This document shows positions 1 through 9,292 of a stretch of 64,000 bases of DNA, piece after piece. The translations under genes were made by a program, and so were the position numbers. The notes under the pieces were generated by a model, which saw only the letters and a list, made by a program, of their open reading frames with translations, was not told the origin of the DNA and ran no database searches. Origin of the DNA: Bradyrhizobium sp. AUGA SZCCT0158 (GTDB taxonomy: Bacteria > Pseudomonadota > Alphaproteobacteria > Rhizobiales > Xanthobacteraceae). The stretch is from assembly GCF_018130065.1 (NCBI RefSeq), contig NZ_JAFCME010000001.1, forward strand, positions 62,001 through 126,000, read 5' to 3'. Numbering within the stretch: position 1 is the first letter of the stretch; each line of letters begins with the position of its first letter.

Positions 1-735
1 ATCGGCGTCAATACGGCGATCTTTTCGCCGGTTGGTGTCAACGTAGGCATCGGATTTGCGGTGCCGTCGCGGACCGCGCAGGCGGTCGCGGATCAGCTCA
101 TCCGGACGGGTAAGGTCGAGCGGGGCTACGTCGGCATTCGCCTGCAGGAATTGACGACCGGGATCGCCCAAGCGCTGGGCCGGCCCGATACCAAGGGGGC
201 ACTTGTTGCCGCGGTGGAGGCAGGCAGCCCCGCGGACGACGCCGGGATCAAGATCGGCGACGTGATCACTCACATTGGAAATCAGACCATTGAGGGACCG
301 CGCGCTCTTTCTCGGGCCGTCGGAGAAATGAAGCCCGGGACGCAGACCCCGCTTACGGTGGTCCGAAACGGTAAGACGCAGGAGATCACGCTCGCTATTG
401 GGCAGCGCCAACAGGATCTCTCGGCTCGGACGGGCGCCTGGGAAAACTCTGACAAGGACGGCAAACGGCTTGGATTAAGTCTCGGACCGATGTCGGATGC
501 CGCGCGGCGGCGCCTTGGCGTCGATTCGGGGTTGGTGGTCGGCGATGTCGAACCCGGCACACCAGCGGCCGAGAGCGGGATCCGACCCGGTGACGTGATC
601 GTGACGGCCAATAATCGCTCCGTCGCTCAGCCCCCGGACCTGGCCGAAGAATGGGCAAAGGCGCGCAAGGAGAACAGACCCCTTTTGGTGCGCATTAATC
701 GCGATGGCCAGTCGCTCTTTTTCGCAATCTCCTGA
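1..735 (+). CDS. HtrA/DegP-like periplasmic serine protease, C-terminal part (5' end outside window)
   Basis: The frame is open from base 1, so this is the last 244 residues of a trypsin-like periplasmic protease. The visible start, IGVNTAIFSP followed by VGIGFAVPS, is the end of the protease domain as in DegP/DegQ; the catalytic triad lies upstream of the window. Two PDZ domains follow: residues about 50-135 (GYVGIRLQEL) and about 160-240 (RLGLSLGPMS, then PGTPAAESGIRPGDVI). Such proteins degrade or hold misfolded envelope proteins, and the PDZ domains bind exposed C-termini. The gene ends about 140 bases before the convergent ABC operon. The family call is secure; which paralogue (DegP, DegQ, MucD) is not. 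Confidence 0.9.
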   Translation: MGVNTAIFSPVGVNVGIGFAVPSRTAQAVADQLIRTGKVERGYVGIRLQELTTGIAQALGRPDTKGALVAAVEAGSPADDAGIKIGDVITHIGNQTIEGPRALSRAVGEMKPGTQTPLTVVRNGKTQEITLAIGQRQQDLSARTGAWENSDKDGKRLGLSLGPMSDAARRRLGVDSGLVVGDVEPGTPAAESGIRPGDVIVTANNRSVAQPPDLAEEWAKARKENRPLLVRINRDGQSLFFAIS

Positions 736-878
736 ACGAAGGAGCTATCGCGTGTATCCTTTCTAGAACCCCCAGGGATGATTCCACGTGGCTTGTCGGA
801 CCTGCAGCCAGGGCTGAAAACGCCCTTACAACGCTGAAAGCCGGCTCCGCCAAACGGCAACAGCGTTCGACATGACAC

Positions 879-1835
879 TCAGGCGCGCACCTCCTGCCGT
901 TGAAAGGCGACATAGGCGAGCGTGAACAACAGGATCATCGCGGCGACCAGAGCCGAAAGCTGCGGCCAGATGATCAGCGCGCTTTCCATCGTCGGCAAAG
1001 GCGCTCCGTACAATGCGCCCTGAAGCTGCGACATGAAAAATGGTCCAACTGAACGCGCTGCGGGGTCAAGCAATATGGCGGTGATTTCAGCATAGAGTGT
1101 TTGCGGCGAAAGCCGCGCGATTGATTGCTGAGCTTCAAATTGCGCAAGCACTGTAGAAGGATCGAGCGGATCCATTGGCGCGATGACGCCGGCAAGCAAG
1201 GGTGCGATCATTCCCCAAAAGACCGTGAGAATCAGCCACACTGATAACGCGGCGAGCGCCGACGTTGCCGGTGATCGAATGACAGCCGAAAATGCGATGG
1301 CGAGCGCAAGCCAAACGCCCGCGCAGGCAAGGGTCGCTGCGAGGTAGGCCAGACTGCGAACGACGTCGGCTGCCGTTGGTGGCAGTCCGAGAAACAGAAT
1401 ACCGAGCCCGGTCATTAGCAGCCACAGCGTAAGCAGCGCGATGGCGATGACAAGAAGTGCTCCGATAAACTTTCCGAATAGTACTGCGTCGCGATAGATC
1501 GGCTGTGCCAGCAGCCGGCTCATGGTGCGGCGGTTGTATTCGCCGTTGATCGCATCGAAGCCAAGCGCGATGGCTACCAGCGGTAGCAGGAAGCCGAGAA
1601 ACGCGGCAAATGAAGGCAAGGGCTCGCGCGCCACCGTGAAAAGCTTCAGGAACAGATACGCGTCCTCGGCCGTGGTATCCTTGATGCGGCCGATCGCGCC
1701 ATAGACCGCCCCGATCGCTGTCAACAGGACGAGGCCCATGATCAGGTGCAAGCGCGCGCTGGTCAAGTGATCGGCCGCCTCCTTGAGCGCAATGACGCCG
1801 ACGCCGCGGAACGGAGAGCCCTCACGCACGATCAT
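879..1835 (-). CDS. ABC-2 family transporter permease
   Basis: A 318-residue membrane protein with about six hydrophobic segments (a first near residues 30-50, then clusters around 75-95, 120-150, 165-190, 195-220 and 285-310) and a long polar stretch before the last helix, the usual layout of ABC-2 export permeases of the NosY type. Its ATG overlaps the stop codon of the upstream ATPase gene (shared ATGA at 1832-1835), so the two are translationally coupled. With the ATPase and the NEW3-domain protein it should form an exporter or membrane-remodelling complex in the inner membrane. The substrate cannot be read from the sequence. Confidence 0.85.
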   Translation of the reverse strand: MIVREGSPFRGVGVIALKEAADHLTSARLHLIMGLVLLTAIGAVYGAIGRIKDTTAEDAYLFLKLFTVAREPLPSFAAFLGFLLPLVAIALGFDAINGEYNRRTMSRLLAQPIYRDAVLFGKFIGALLVIAIALLTLWLLMTGLGILFLGLPPTAADVVRSLAYLAATLACAGVWLALAIAFSAVIRSPATSALAALSVWLILTVFWGMIAPLLAGVIAPMDPLDPSTVLAQFEAQQSIARLSPQTLYAEITAILLDPAARSVGPFFMSQLQGALYGAPLPTMESALIIWPQLSALVAAMILLFTLAYVAFQRQEVRA

Positions 1836-2764
1836 TGGTGAACCTCCCGGAAATACCGGCCATAGGCTTCATCGAGCCTAGCCCGACGCAGGTCGAGGTT
1901 GCGGAGCGCACCGCCTGCGGCGACGATCCGCTGCGCGAGCTGCGGCCGAACATCGCGCACGGCCTCGCATTGCCAATGCCCGTTCACCGCCATGACGTTC
2001 TTGACACCTTCGACGGTGGTAGCGAGCGCGGAAAGATCGATTCCCTCCGCCTCGACATCGATGACATATGTGCCACCGCCGATCTTGGCGGCCAGTTGCT
2101 CGATCGTTCCGAAGAAGCCAATCCTGCCCTTGTTGAAAAGCGCGATCCGGTGGCAGACGGTCTGAACAACATCGAGCATATGCGATGACAGCAGAATCGT
2201 CATCCCGCCGCGGCTGAGCTTCTGGATCAGGTCGAGCAGTTCCCGGGTCGATTGCGGATCCAGCCCAGAGGTCGGCTCGTCCAGGATGGCGATCCGGCAT
2301 TGACGCATCAGCAGTTCGGAAATGCCGAGCCTCTGCCGCATGCCGCGCGAATATGTGGCGACCGGACGGTCGGCAACCTCGAGCAGGTGAACGGCGGCGA
2401 GAACGCTGTTGATGCGCTCGCCCACGACCCCGCGCGGGATAGCGGCAAGCCGAGCCATATACGTAAGGTTCTCGCGGCCCGTCATAGTCTCATAGAAGCC
2501 GACGGAATCCGGCAGATATCCGACCTCGCGCTTCACCTCGAGGGGCCGCCGCAACGGGTCCTTGCCGAGGATCTGGACGCTCCCCCGCGTGGATTCGGTC
2601 AGTCCCAGCAACATCAGAATCGTCGTCGTCTTGCCGGCGCCGTTCGGGCCAAGTAGACCGATCACCTCACCGGCGCGGACTTGCAGGTCGATGCCGTCCA
2701 CGGCGACATGCGGACCATATTGCTTGGCAAGACCTTTCGCCTCGATAACGAATTCCTCGCTCAT
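1832..2764 (-). CDS. ABC transporter ATP-binding protein (ABC-2 exporter type)
   Basis: Start chosen at the ATG that overlaps the previous stop codon (ATGA at 2761-2764), giving 310 residues beginning MSEEFVIEAKGLAKQYG. Walker A is GPNGAGKTT, the signature region reads YSRGMRQRLGI, Walker B is IAILDEPTSGLD, and the C-terminal ~80 residues form the extra domain typical of CcmA/NosF-like exporters. It powers the ABC-2 permease encoded directly downstream. Longer in-frame starts upstream give an Arg/Cys-rich leader that reads as the antisense of the neighbouring gene and were not used. Confidence 0.9.
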   Translation of the reverse strand: MSEEFVIEAKGLAKQYGPHVAVDGIDLQVRAGEVIGLLGPNGAGKTTTILMLLGLTESTRGSVQILGKDPLRRPLEVKREVGYLPDSVGFYETMTGRENLTYMARLAAIPRGVVGERINSVLAAVHLLEVADRPVATYSRGMRQRLGISELLMRQCRIAILDEPTSGLDPQSTRELLDLIQKLSRGGMTILLSSHMLDVVQTVCHRIALFNKGRIGFFGTIEQLAAKIGGGTYVIDVEAEGIDLSALATTVEGVKNVMAVNGHWQCEAVRDVRPQLAQRIVAAGGALRNLDLRRARLDEAYGRYFREVHQ

Positions 2765-3942
2765 CGCCGTCCATACCGCATCACGGCGCCGCCGAGGACC
2801 AGCACGGCAGCGGCAATGACACCGAGCCCGGCAACGCCCCAAGTGGTTGAGGTTCGCACTGTCGTTCGAAATTGCACCGATTCGGACAGCCCGCCGCCGC
2901 CGCTGCGCAGCGTGACCATATAGTCCCCGGCAACCGCCCGCTCGGAAGGCTTGATTTTTACATTCACTTCTCGCGTCTGGTTCGGCGCGATGCTCGCGAT
3001 CTGCTTCGGCTCGAAGGTGACGCTCCAGCCTGACGGCGGCGAAGCGGACATCTCGATATCGGTCGCAGGCGCCGACCCTCCATTGACAAGCGTGAAGGGG
3101 AAGCTCGATTCCTGTCCCGCGACGGCATCGCCGGAGAGGCGCTCCTGCGGACCGACCATTCGCAATTGCGGTTCACCGGTGACTTCCAGGCTCAATGTGG
3201 TCTCGGCGGATTTGTCACCGCCCGACAGACGTATCGCGATCGGATAACGGCCGGCAGCCGCGGCGCGTGAAGGCACGACGTCGAGCGTAATGTTTTCGGA
3301 ACTGCCGGGGCTAATCGGCAGCCCGGTAATTTCCTCCGCGCCGTAACCTCGCTTGAATTTTGCCTGAAAGCCCTCGGGCGTTCGCGCCGACAGGTTAAAC
3401 AGCGACTGATCGGAGCCGCCGTTAGTGGCCTTGATCCGGAAGCTGAAGGTCGAACGAGGCGTCCCGCGCAGGGCCGGCAGCTCAGGTTCCAGCGTGAGCT
3501 TGCCGGAAGCCGCTTCCGAAAGCCTGACGCTCAGAGGCAATGAGATCGTCTGTCCGTCCTGCCTGGCGTTGACCTTGAGCGCGAAAGTGCCGCCGGAGAT
3601 GCCGACGGGTGGCTTCAGTTCGAGCGTAAGACGCTCGGTCTCGTCGGGGCCCACCATCACCGCCGAGACTTGTCTCCCACCGCCCTTGAATGCCGCTTCC
3701 CAGCCCTCCGGGACGCCCTCGAGGCCTAGCCCGAACCGTTGCGGGGGCTGGTGCGCGTTTCGGACGGAGATCTGGATTGATCCGGCCTCGCCCGGCTTCA
3801 GCGAGAATTCGGGATGCGGGGTCGTGATCCAAAGGCCGGTAAGGGGTGGGGAAGTTTCCGCGGCCAGAGAGGCAGCCGGACCGATCAAAGTCGCCAGTAC
3901 GACGAACAGAAGAAAGCGCGCGCCGCGCGTGAACGATCTCAT
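2761..3942 (-). CDS. Secreted/anchored NEW3-domain protein linked to ABC-2 transporter
   Basis: A 393-residue protein starting MRSFTRGARFLLFVVLATL, a clear Sec signal peptide ending near AAS-LAAE. The body is three beta-rich repeats of the NEW3 (alpha-galactosidase-associated) type, recognisable by repeated 'LKPGEAGSI', 'LELKPP', 'VNVKIKPSERAVAGDY' phrases. A C-terminal membrane helix (about residues 365-385) is followed by RYGRR. It should sit on the periplasmic face, anchored at its C-terminus, as partner of the ATPase/permease pair with which it overlaps. The start is supported by the RBS AATGAGGATACC in front of the ATG; an in-frame ATG 54 bases earlier lacks a signal peptide at its N-terminus. 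Confidence 0.85.
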   Translation of the reverse strand: MRSFTRGARFLLFVVLATLIGPAASLAAETSPPLTGLWITTPHPEFSLKPGEAGSIQISVRNAHQPPQRFGLGLEGVPEGWEAAFKGGGRQVSAVMVGPDETERLTLELKPPVGISGGTFALKVNARQDGQTISLPLSVRLSEAASGKLTLEPELPALRGTPRSTFSFRIKATNGGSDQSLFNLSARTPEGFQAKFKRGYGAEEITGLPISPGSSENITLDVVPSRAAAAGRYPIAIRLSGGDKSAETTLSLEVTGEPQLRMVGPQERLSGDAVAGQESSFPFTLVNGGSAPATDIEMSASPPSGWSVTFEPKQIASIAPNQTREVNVKIKPSERAVAGDYMVTLRSGGGGLSESVQFRTTVRTSTTWGVAGLGVIAAAVLVLGGAVMRYGRR

Positions 3943-4477
3943 GGTATCCTCATTTTGTCCTTCGGGGTGCAAACCGATCCGCATCTTATCGGGCACCGCG
4001 CGGCTCTCTCCTTTCTTCCGCAGACCGCGTTAGCTACGCTTCATGCACGCTCCGTATGCAGAGCATCGGGCGAAATGCGTTGCACCCGGCAATTCGAATC
4101 CGCGATGTCATTGGCGGCCCCGACTTGAAGTCGCCGGACGAGAAACGACTTAGGGCGAACGTTGTTTTCGTCAAGACAGGCTGCGCGAACTTTTTGTCGC
4201 ATCTCGAACAGACGCGTCGCTCATCGCCCTCTCGGGTCAACCCACGGCAGGGGCTTTTATCTCTGTCGCACAGGACCTCAACGTCACGCAGACCGGCACT
4301 CACCTCGTCGGCAGCCTGTCCAGGACTTCTTACGGCCATTTCTTAACCCCGCGTCCTCCGCCGGGGACTCATTCCCGGACCCCTGCACTGGCCACCGATA
4401 ACAAAGGCCCCTTTTGCTTTGAAGGAACCATTCTAGCCCCCGTCTTTTGAATCGCTTTTAGTTGCGTGGAGTGGGTA
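3943..4477. other. Intergenic region between divergent genes
   Basis: About 535 bases separating the leftward NEW3/ABC operon from the rightward small gene at 4478. Short ORFs occur on both strands, but none has a family signature or a convincing RBS. The region should carry the two divergent promoters; I could not identify a clear -35/-10 pair or operator. Confidence 0.5.
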
Positions 4478-4789
4478 ATGCGTGAGTCACCCTCGATTGT
4501 CCCCGTCATAGACCAGGACGTCTATCTCGTGCTCGACGACTTCGGCCCAATGGGGTGTGCTTGGCGAGAGACAAACCTCGAAGACACTAGCCTTGAAGCT
4601 GTCATCGAGGATTTGTTGGAAGGCCAATACAGCAATCCGGTCCGCATCATTCGCTTTAATCTCGCGGAGGGCTGGGTACGTGACGTTTCCGAGGAAATAG
4701 CGAATAAACTGAGCCAGCGCTGCGCCGATCGCGGCGGCGAACTGCCCTATTCGCTGCATCAGTTCGTCGAGCAAACCGCACGGCGGTGA
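4478..4789 (+). CDS. Conserved hypothetical protein (small acidic, family with a relic copy at 20068)
   Basis: 103 residues from the ATG at 4478, which has GGAG seven bases upstream (4468-4471); a GTG 12 bases earlier overlaps that RBS and was not chosen. No membrane segment or signal peptide. I do not recognise a named domain. The core EAVIEDLLEGQYSNPVRII and the later DVSEEIANKL are repeated almost intact in the relic at 20068-20256 (QDLLTGQYSNPIRVI, DVSEDVAHEL), so this is a real, multi-copy family. It lies just upstream of ftsH on the same strand, with about 340 bases between. Function unknown. Confidence 0.75.
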   Translation: MRESPSIVPVIDQDVYLVLDDFGPMGCAWRETNLEDTSLEAVIEDLLEGQYSNPVRIIRFNLAEGWVRDVSEEIANKLSQRCADRGGELPYSLHQFVEQTARR

Positions 4790-5128
4790 GCAACCTTAGT
4801 GCAACGCGTGAAGAGTATTGGCGCCCGACCCAAGCCCGACGGCTACCACCCTGCCCGCATCGCAGCGGACTGGGCGCGCCGACCCGGAAGCACCGGGCAG
4901 GAAAAGCGGGGACCGGCTAGTTGCGCGCCCTCATCGCTCAGGGTGTTTGAAACCTATTCGCATGCTCCTAGTTCATATGCTGTCGCGCGGATGGCTGGAT
5001 CCTAACGAACGGATCGGGCCGACCGTTGCGCTGCCGGCACGCTGAGATTTTCAAACGAGATGTGAACATGAGAATTATGATCCATGCAGCCCGTGCGGAG
5101 TTCGATCGCATCAACAGCGGTTCGCAGC
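4790..5128. other. Region upstream of ftsH, with a possible leader ORF
   Basis: About 340 bases without a recognisable gene. A short ORF from the ATG at 5068 runs 23 codons to a TAA that overlaps the ftsH start codon (the bases ATGAAGAATAA contain both), so ftsH could be translated by coupling. A TTTGAAA at 4946-4952 loosely resembles the -35 part of heat-shock (RpoH) promoters, but no convincing -10 follows. Confidence 0.3.
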
Positions 5129-6970
5129 ATGAAGAATAATACCCGTTTCAATGTCGGCTACGCGATCGCGGCGGTCGCTGCGATCCTTCTCATACAGTAC
5201 ATCGTTTCGGCAGCCAGCCAGGTCGCCATCATCCCTTACAGCGAATATCAGCAATTGCTGAAGCAGGGAAAGGTTGCGACGGTCGGGATATCCGATCGCA
5301 TATTGCAGGGCACGCTGAAAGAGCCTTTGCCCAGCGGACAAAAGCAGTTCGCTACTACGCGCGTGGACCATGGGATCGCAGAGGAGCTCGAGAAAGCCGG
5401 CGTCATCTTCACCGGTCAGATCGAGAGCACCTTTATGCGCGACCTGTTGTCATGGGTCATGCCGGTGCTGCTGTTCTTCGGCCTGTGGTGGTATATCGGC
5501 AAGCGCGCCGCGGAGGGCGGAGGCTTTGGCGGCGGGCTGATGGCCATTGGCAAGAGCAAGGCGAAGATCTATGTCGAATCCAATACCGGCGTAACGTTCG
5601 CTGATGTTGCCGGCGTTGACGAGGCCAAGGACGAACTGCGCGAAATCGTCGATTTTCTCAAGAATCCGGCAGGGTATGGCCGGCTCGGTGGCCGGATGCC
5701 CAAGGGTGTGCTGCTGGTCGGACCGCCCGGCACCGGCAAGACGCTGTTGGCGAAGGCTATCGCCGGGGAGGCGAAGGTCCCGTTCTTCTCGATCTCCGGC
5801 TCGGAATTCGTCGAGATGTTCATCGGCGTCGGAGCGGCCCGAGTCCGCGATCTCTTTCAGCAGGCGCACCAGAAGGCTCCCGCCATCATCTTCATCGATG
5901 AGCTGGATGCCCTCGGCCGCGCCCGCGGCATCGGGGCGTTCGCCGGCGGCCATGACGAAAAGGAGCAGACCCTGAACCAGCTCCTGGTCGAACTCGACGG
6001 CTTCGACTCACGCTCAGGCCTCGTCATACTCGCCGCCACCAACCGCCCCGAGATCCTCGATCCGGCACTGCTGCGCGCAGGCCGCTTCGACCGCCAGGTG
6101 CTGGTGGACCGTCCGGACCGGAAGGGCCGCACCGAAATTCTCAAGGTGCACATGAAAAAGGTGCAGCTCGCGCCCGGCTTCGACGCCGAAGCCGTAGCGG
6201 CGATGACGCCCGGCTTCACTGGCGCCGACCTCGCCAATCTCGTCAATGAAGCCGCGCTACTGGCAACCCGCCGCGGGGCCGATGCGGTCGCGATGACCGA
6301 TTTCAACAACGCAGTCGAGCGCATGGTCGCTGGGCTGGAAAAGCGCAACCGGTTGCTCAATCCCAAGGAACGCGAAATCGTGGCCTATCACGAAATGGGC
6401 CACGCCCTGATCGCGCTTTCATTGCCAGGCGTCGACCCCGTGCACAAGGTATCGATTATTCCAAGGGGGGTCGGAGCGCTCGGCTATACCATCCAGCGCC
6501 CGATCGAGGATCGCTTCCTGATGACCAAGGAAGAGTTGGAGAACAAGATGGCGGTCCTGCTGGGTGGCCGCGCAGCGGAACTGATCGTCTTCGAGCATCT
6601 ATCGACAGGGGCGGCCGACGACCTTCGCCGCGTCACCGACATAGCCCGCAGTATGGTCACCCGCTACGGCATGTCGGAAAAGCTCGGCAGCATCGCCTAC
6701 GACCGGGAGCCAGGCAATTTCCTCGCCGGCCCTGACCGGCCATATCCTGCGCGCGAACGCGAATACGCCGAAGAGACCGCCGCTGCGGTAGATCATGAGG
6801 TCCGCGCCATCATTGATCGGGTATTTCAGCGTGCGCAGAGCCTCTTGAAGGCGCGCCGCGCGATATTGGACCGGGCGGCCCGGACCCTATTGGAAAAGGA
6901 AACGTTCGAGCAGAGCGACCTCGATGCGCTGGTGCGGGAAACGCCCAAGGAGGGGCTACGGGCTGTCTAG
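5129..6970 (+). CDS. ftsH: ATP-dependent zinc metalloprotease FtsH (accessory copy)
   Basis: 613 residues from the ATG at 5129 ([11 protein letters not shown]); a start at 5084 adds 15 residues of unlikely sequence. Two membrane helices (about residues 8-28 and 105-125) flank a short periplasmic domain. The AAA+ module has Walker A GPPGTGKT at 198-205, Walker [11 protein letters not shown] and the second region of homology [20 protein letters not shown]. The protease domain has the zinc motif HEMGH at 421-425. It is a membrane-anchored hexameric protease for damaged membrane and regulatory proteins. It is slightly short, its periplasmic segment differs from the housekeeping FtsH, and it stands without the usual tilS/folP neighbours, so I read it as an additional stress-related copy. 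Confidence 0.93.
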   Translation: MKNNTRFNVGYAIAAVAAILLIQYIVSAASQVAIIPYSEYQQLLKQGKVATVGISDRILQGTLKEPLPSGQKQFATTRVDHGIAEELEKAGVIFTGQIESTFMRDLLSWVMPVLLFFGLWWYIGKRAAEGGGFGGGLMAIGKSKAKIYVESNTGVTFADVAGVDEAKDELREIVDFLKNPAGYGRLGGRMPKGVLLVGPPGTGKTLLAKAIAGEAKVPFFSISGSEFVEMFIGVGAARVRDLFQQAHQKAPAIIFIDELDALGRARGIGAFAGGHDEKEQTLNQLLVELDGFDSRSGLVILAATNRPEILDPALLRAGRFDRQVLVDRPDRKGRTEILKVHMKKVQLAPGFDAEAVAAMTPGFTGADLANLVNEAALLATRRGADAVAMTDFNNAVERMVAGLEKRNRLLNPKEREIVAYHEMGHALIALSLPGVDPVHKVSIIPRGVGALGYTIQRPIEDRFLMTKEELENKMAVLLGGRAAELIVFEHLSTGAADDLRRVTDIARSMVTRYGMSEKLGSIAYDREPGNFLAGPDRPYPAREREYAEETAAAVDHEVRAIIDRVFQRAQSLLKARRAILDRAARTLLEKETFEQSDLDALVRETPKEGLRAV

Positions 6971-7203
6971 GAGGTGGCCGCGCCGCAATCTCGCGGGAGT
7001 TTCTCTAACGAGAAATCAACCCGTCATTTGGCGGCTCCGCGCAGTCAGCCACGAGGTCGGCAGACAAATTCTCGGCTTCCTGTTGAAACCAGATCGCGAT
7101 TTGCTCTTTCTTCATTTGCCAAAGGCGGTCCGGGCGCGTTGGTCGGAACTGGCCCCAGTGATAACCGCGATAAGGGTCGAGCGTGCATATTTGGAAAGGA
7201 TCG

Positions 7204-7554
7204 ATGTGCACCACGTTTCAGCGGACCTTACTGGCCGCGATCATCGCTCTGACGATTGGATTATCTTTGCGCTCGAACGCGGAAGGCACTCGAGTTCGCA
7301 TCAATATTTTCGGCTTGGGCGCCGAGCGCTGCGATATCCTTCAGTCAGCTCAGGACCGTAAACGAGAAATCACTCTGTGGATTGAGGGATTTTCGAGCGG
7401 GTTGAACTATGTGGCGGCGGCGAGCGACCAGAAACAATCTACCGCAGATACGGATACGATGATGGCCGAGGTGGAAAGGGCTTGCCGCCGAAAACCATCT
7501 CAAATTTTGGCGACGGCCGCTTGGACCGCCTTTCTGACGCTAAACGAAAGGTAA
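7204..7554 (+). CDS. Small secreted hypothetical protein (Rap1a/HdeA-like pattern)
   Basis: 116 residues from the ATG at 7204, with RBS GGAAAGGA ending at 7200. Residues 8-25 (TLLAAIIALTIGLSLRSNA) form a signal peptide, so the mature ~90-residue protein is periplasmic. It has two cysteines (in AERCDILQ and ERACRRKP) and the pattern W..GF.SG.N near the middle, reminiscent of the Rap1a/Tai and HdeA-like periplasmic proteins that pair one early and one late cysteine. That resemblance is by eye only. It follows ftsH by about 230 bases on the same strand. Confidence 0.6.
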   Translation: MCTTFQRTLLAAIIALTIGLSLRSNAEGTRVRINIFGLGAERCDILQSAQDRKREITLWIEGFSSGLNYVAAASDQKQSTADTDTMMAEVERACRRKPSQILATAAWTAFLTLNER

Positions 7555-7671
7555 GAGCTGGAGAATTTTTTAACGAACACCTTTCCTCTGCGCCCAACAC
7601 GTGACATTCGACCGCCAGCTCAGCGTGCCCTGGTCACCTGCGAACTGCCCATTTGGCCGCCTCCCCCCGGA

Positions 7672-8943
7672 TCAAGCCGCGTCGGTTGACCGGTCCCGGA
7701 TATCAGAGAAGCCAAACCACGCGCACGGGAGAGCGACGCCGCAAAGAAGGGCCATCGGAAAGAAGGCCGTGGCGCCAAACCTGGCATAGAGAATCCCTGA
7801 CAACAAAGTCAGTGCGGCAGTCGCCAAAGCTGAGCCAAAGGCATAAAGGGCTTGGGCCGTTCCGGCCGTCCCGCTTGGAACTAGTGAGGCCATCATACGC
7901 ATGCATGCAAGATGAAGCAGGGCGAAGGTCAATCCGTGTAGCGGCTGTAGAATTGAGAGCACTAGAACGGAGGTGCTCACGCCCTCGATGGACCACCGTA
8001 TGATTCCAGCCGCGGCGGCCAGAGCAGCCGCACCACGCGCGCCGAACCGATCGAGCAAGGCCGGACCAACTAGAAAAAACACGATGACTTCTGCCGCTAC
8101 CGCGTCCGACCACAGGACGCTTATGATCGAGGTATCGATGCCAGCAGCACTCCACCTGATCACAGCAAATGCGTCGTGCATTGCGTGGCTCCCGTAGACC
8201 AGAGCTGAAACTAAAACCAGGAACCGAAACCTCGGGATCTTAAGAAGCCCACGCAGATCGGCGAGGACGGGTGGTCCGTCATGAGGTGCCGGCTGAATAG
8301 TAACGCGGGGCAGCAGTGCTGTTGCCCCGGCTGCCGCCGCCAGAAGGGCCACATTCATCCAGATGATCGGGGTAAGATCGTGGTGGCTTACTAACTGTCC
8401 GATGACCAGCGTTCCCAATACGAATGCCGCCGACCCAGAGCCACGTATCCAGCCATATTCAAAGGGCTTTCCTGCGATCTCAGGCTTTGCGGCGTTAACT
8501 GATAACGCGTCGGCAATCGACGTCGTGGGGGTAAGTGCTGCAGCTTGAACTAGAGCAATAAGGAACAGTAACCAAAAGGTATTTGCCAACAAGAATGCGG
8601 CGGCTGTAGCAGCTGCCAGCGCAGCGCAGGTTGCAAGCAGAAGGCGTAATGATCCCAAAAGATCGGCCAGAATTCCTACCAACGGGCCAGCGGCAAGGCG
8701 CACTAAGATTGCAGCCCCTAGTATCAGACCGATTTGCTGAGGAGTTAGAGCTCGCGTTTCGAAAAATTTTGGCCAAAAGGGCGACGCCACGCCAAACGCA
8801 GCGTAGAGCGTGACGTAAAGAACAATGTACGCGATCGGTCTACTGATGCGCACGGCGGCTACCCAAAAGGGCCTCGTTCGTGGATGCGACACGAGCAAGA
8901 GATTGCATACTACATCAGATCTGCACAATTTGCGCGGACGCAC
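7672..8943 (-). CDS. MFS transporter
   Basis: A polytopic membrane protein of up to 423 residues with about 12 predicted helices; it starts its first helix with IAYIVLYVTLYAAFGVASPFW and has a RLAAGPLVGILADLLG loop after the second helix, the MFS loop-2 signature. The arrangement resembles the HcaT/LacY-like branch (MFS_1-like). The longest start is a GTG at 8943 that puts about 30 non-hydrophobic residues before the first helix; GTG codons inside that stretch are equally possible and none has a strong RBS. Substrate unknown. The gene converges with the small secreted protein gene at 7204. Confidence 0.85.
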   Translation of the reverse strand: MRPRKLCRSDVVCNLLLVSHPRTRPFWVAAVRISRPIAYIVLYVTLYAAFGVASPFWPKFFETRALTPQQIGLILGAAILVRLAAGPLVGILADLLGSLRLLLATCAALAAATAAAFLLANTFWLLFLIALVQAAALTPTTSIADALSVNAAKPEIAGKPFEYGWIRGSGSAAFVLGTLVIGQLVSHHDLTPIIWMNVALLAAAAGATALLPRVTIQPAPHDGPPVLADLRGLLKIPRFRFLVLVSALVYGSHAMHDAFAVIRWSAAGIDTSIISVLWSDAVAAEVIVFFLVGPALLDRFGARGAAALAAAAGIIRWSIEGVSTSVLVLSILQPLHGLTFALLHLACMRMMASLVPSGTAGTAQALYAFGSALATAALTLLSGILYARFGATAFFPMALLCGVALPCAWFGFSDIRDRSTDAA

Positions 8944-9292
8944 CTCTGCGGGAGTCCACCGGGGAGCCCTGCCTTAGGAACTGTGGCGATAGCTGGAGTA
9001 GGATTTTCGGCTTCAGCGATCCCCAGAGCCGGCGCGCGGTTGCATCTGAGGATTGAAACGACGCTCGCTCTTTCTAATTTAAGTGTATGCGCAAAACGCC
9101 TTGAGGCAGGCGCCAGAAGTGACTTTGGCAGCGGGCCAATCCATTGATATCCGCGCGGCGCCTCGACGTCCCTCCGCTGCCTCTGTCGGCAAGGGTCCGC
9201 GCGACAAGGTGCCGCTGGTTGGCACGGCAACGCTCCCCTCTCATCCCGCGCAAGCGGTTCATTCCCGTGGCTAACGGTCAGGAGATTCGCCG
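8944..9292. other. Divergent promoter region between MFS gene and histidine kinase
   Basis: About 350 bases with no supported gene on either strand. Expected to contain the promoters for both flanking genes. I see no clear repeat or operator. Confidence 0.4.

Noticed and set aside
4034..4339. 101-codon minus-strand ORF
   Set aside because: No RBS, no family pattern, and the opposite strand is equally open.
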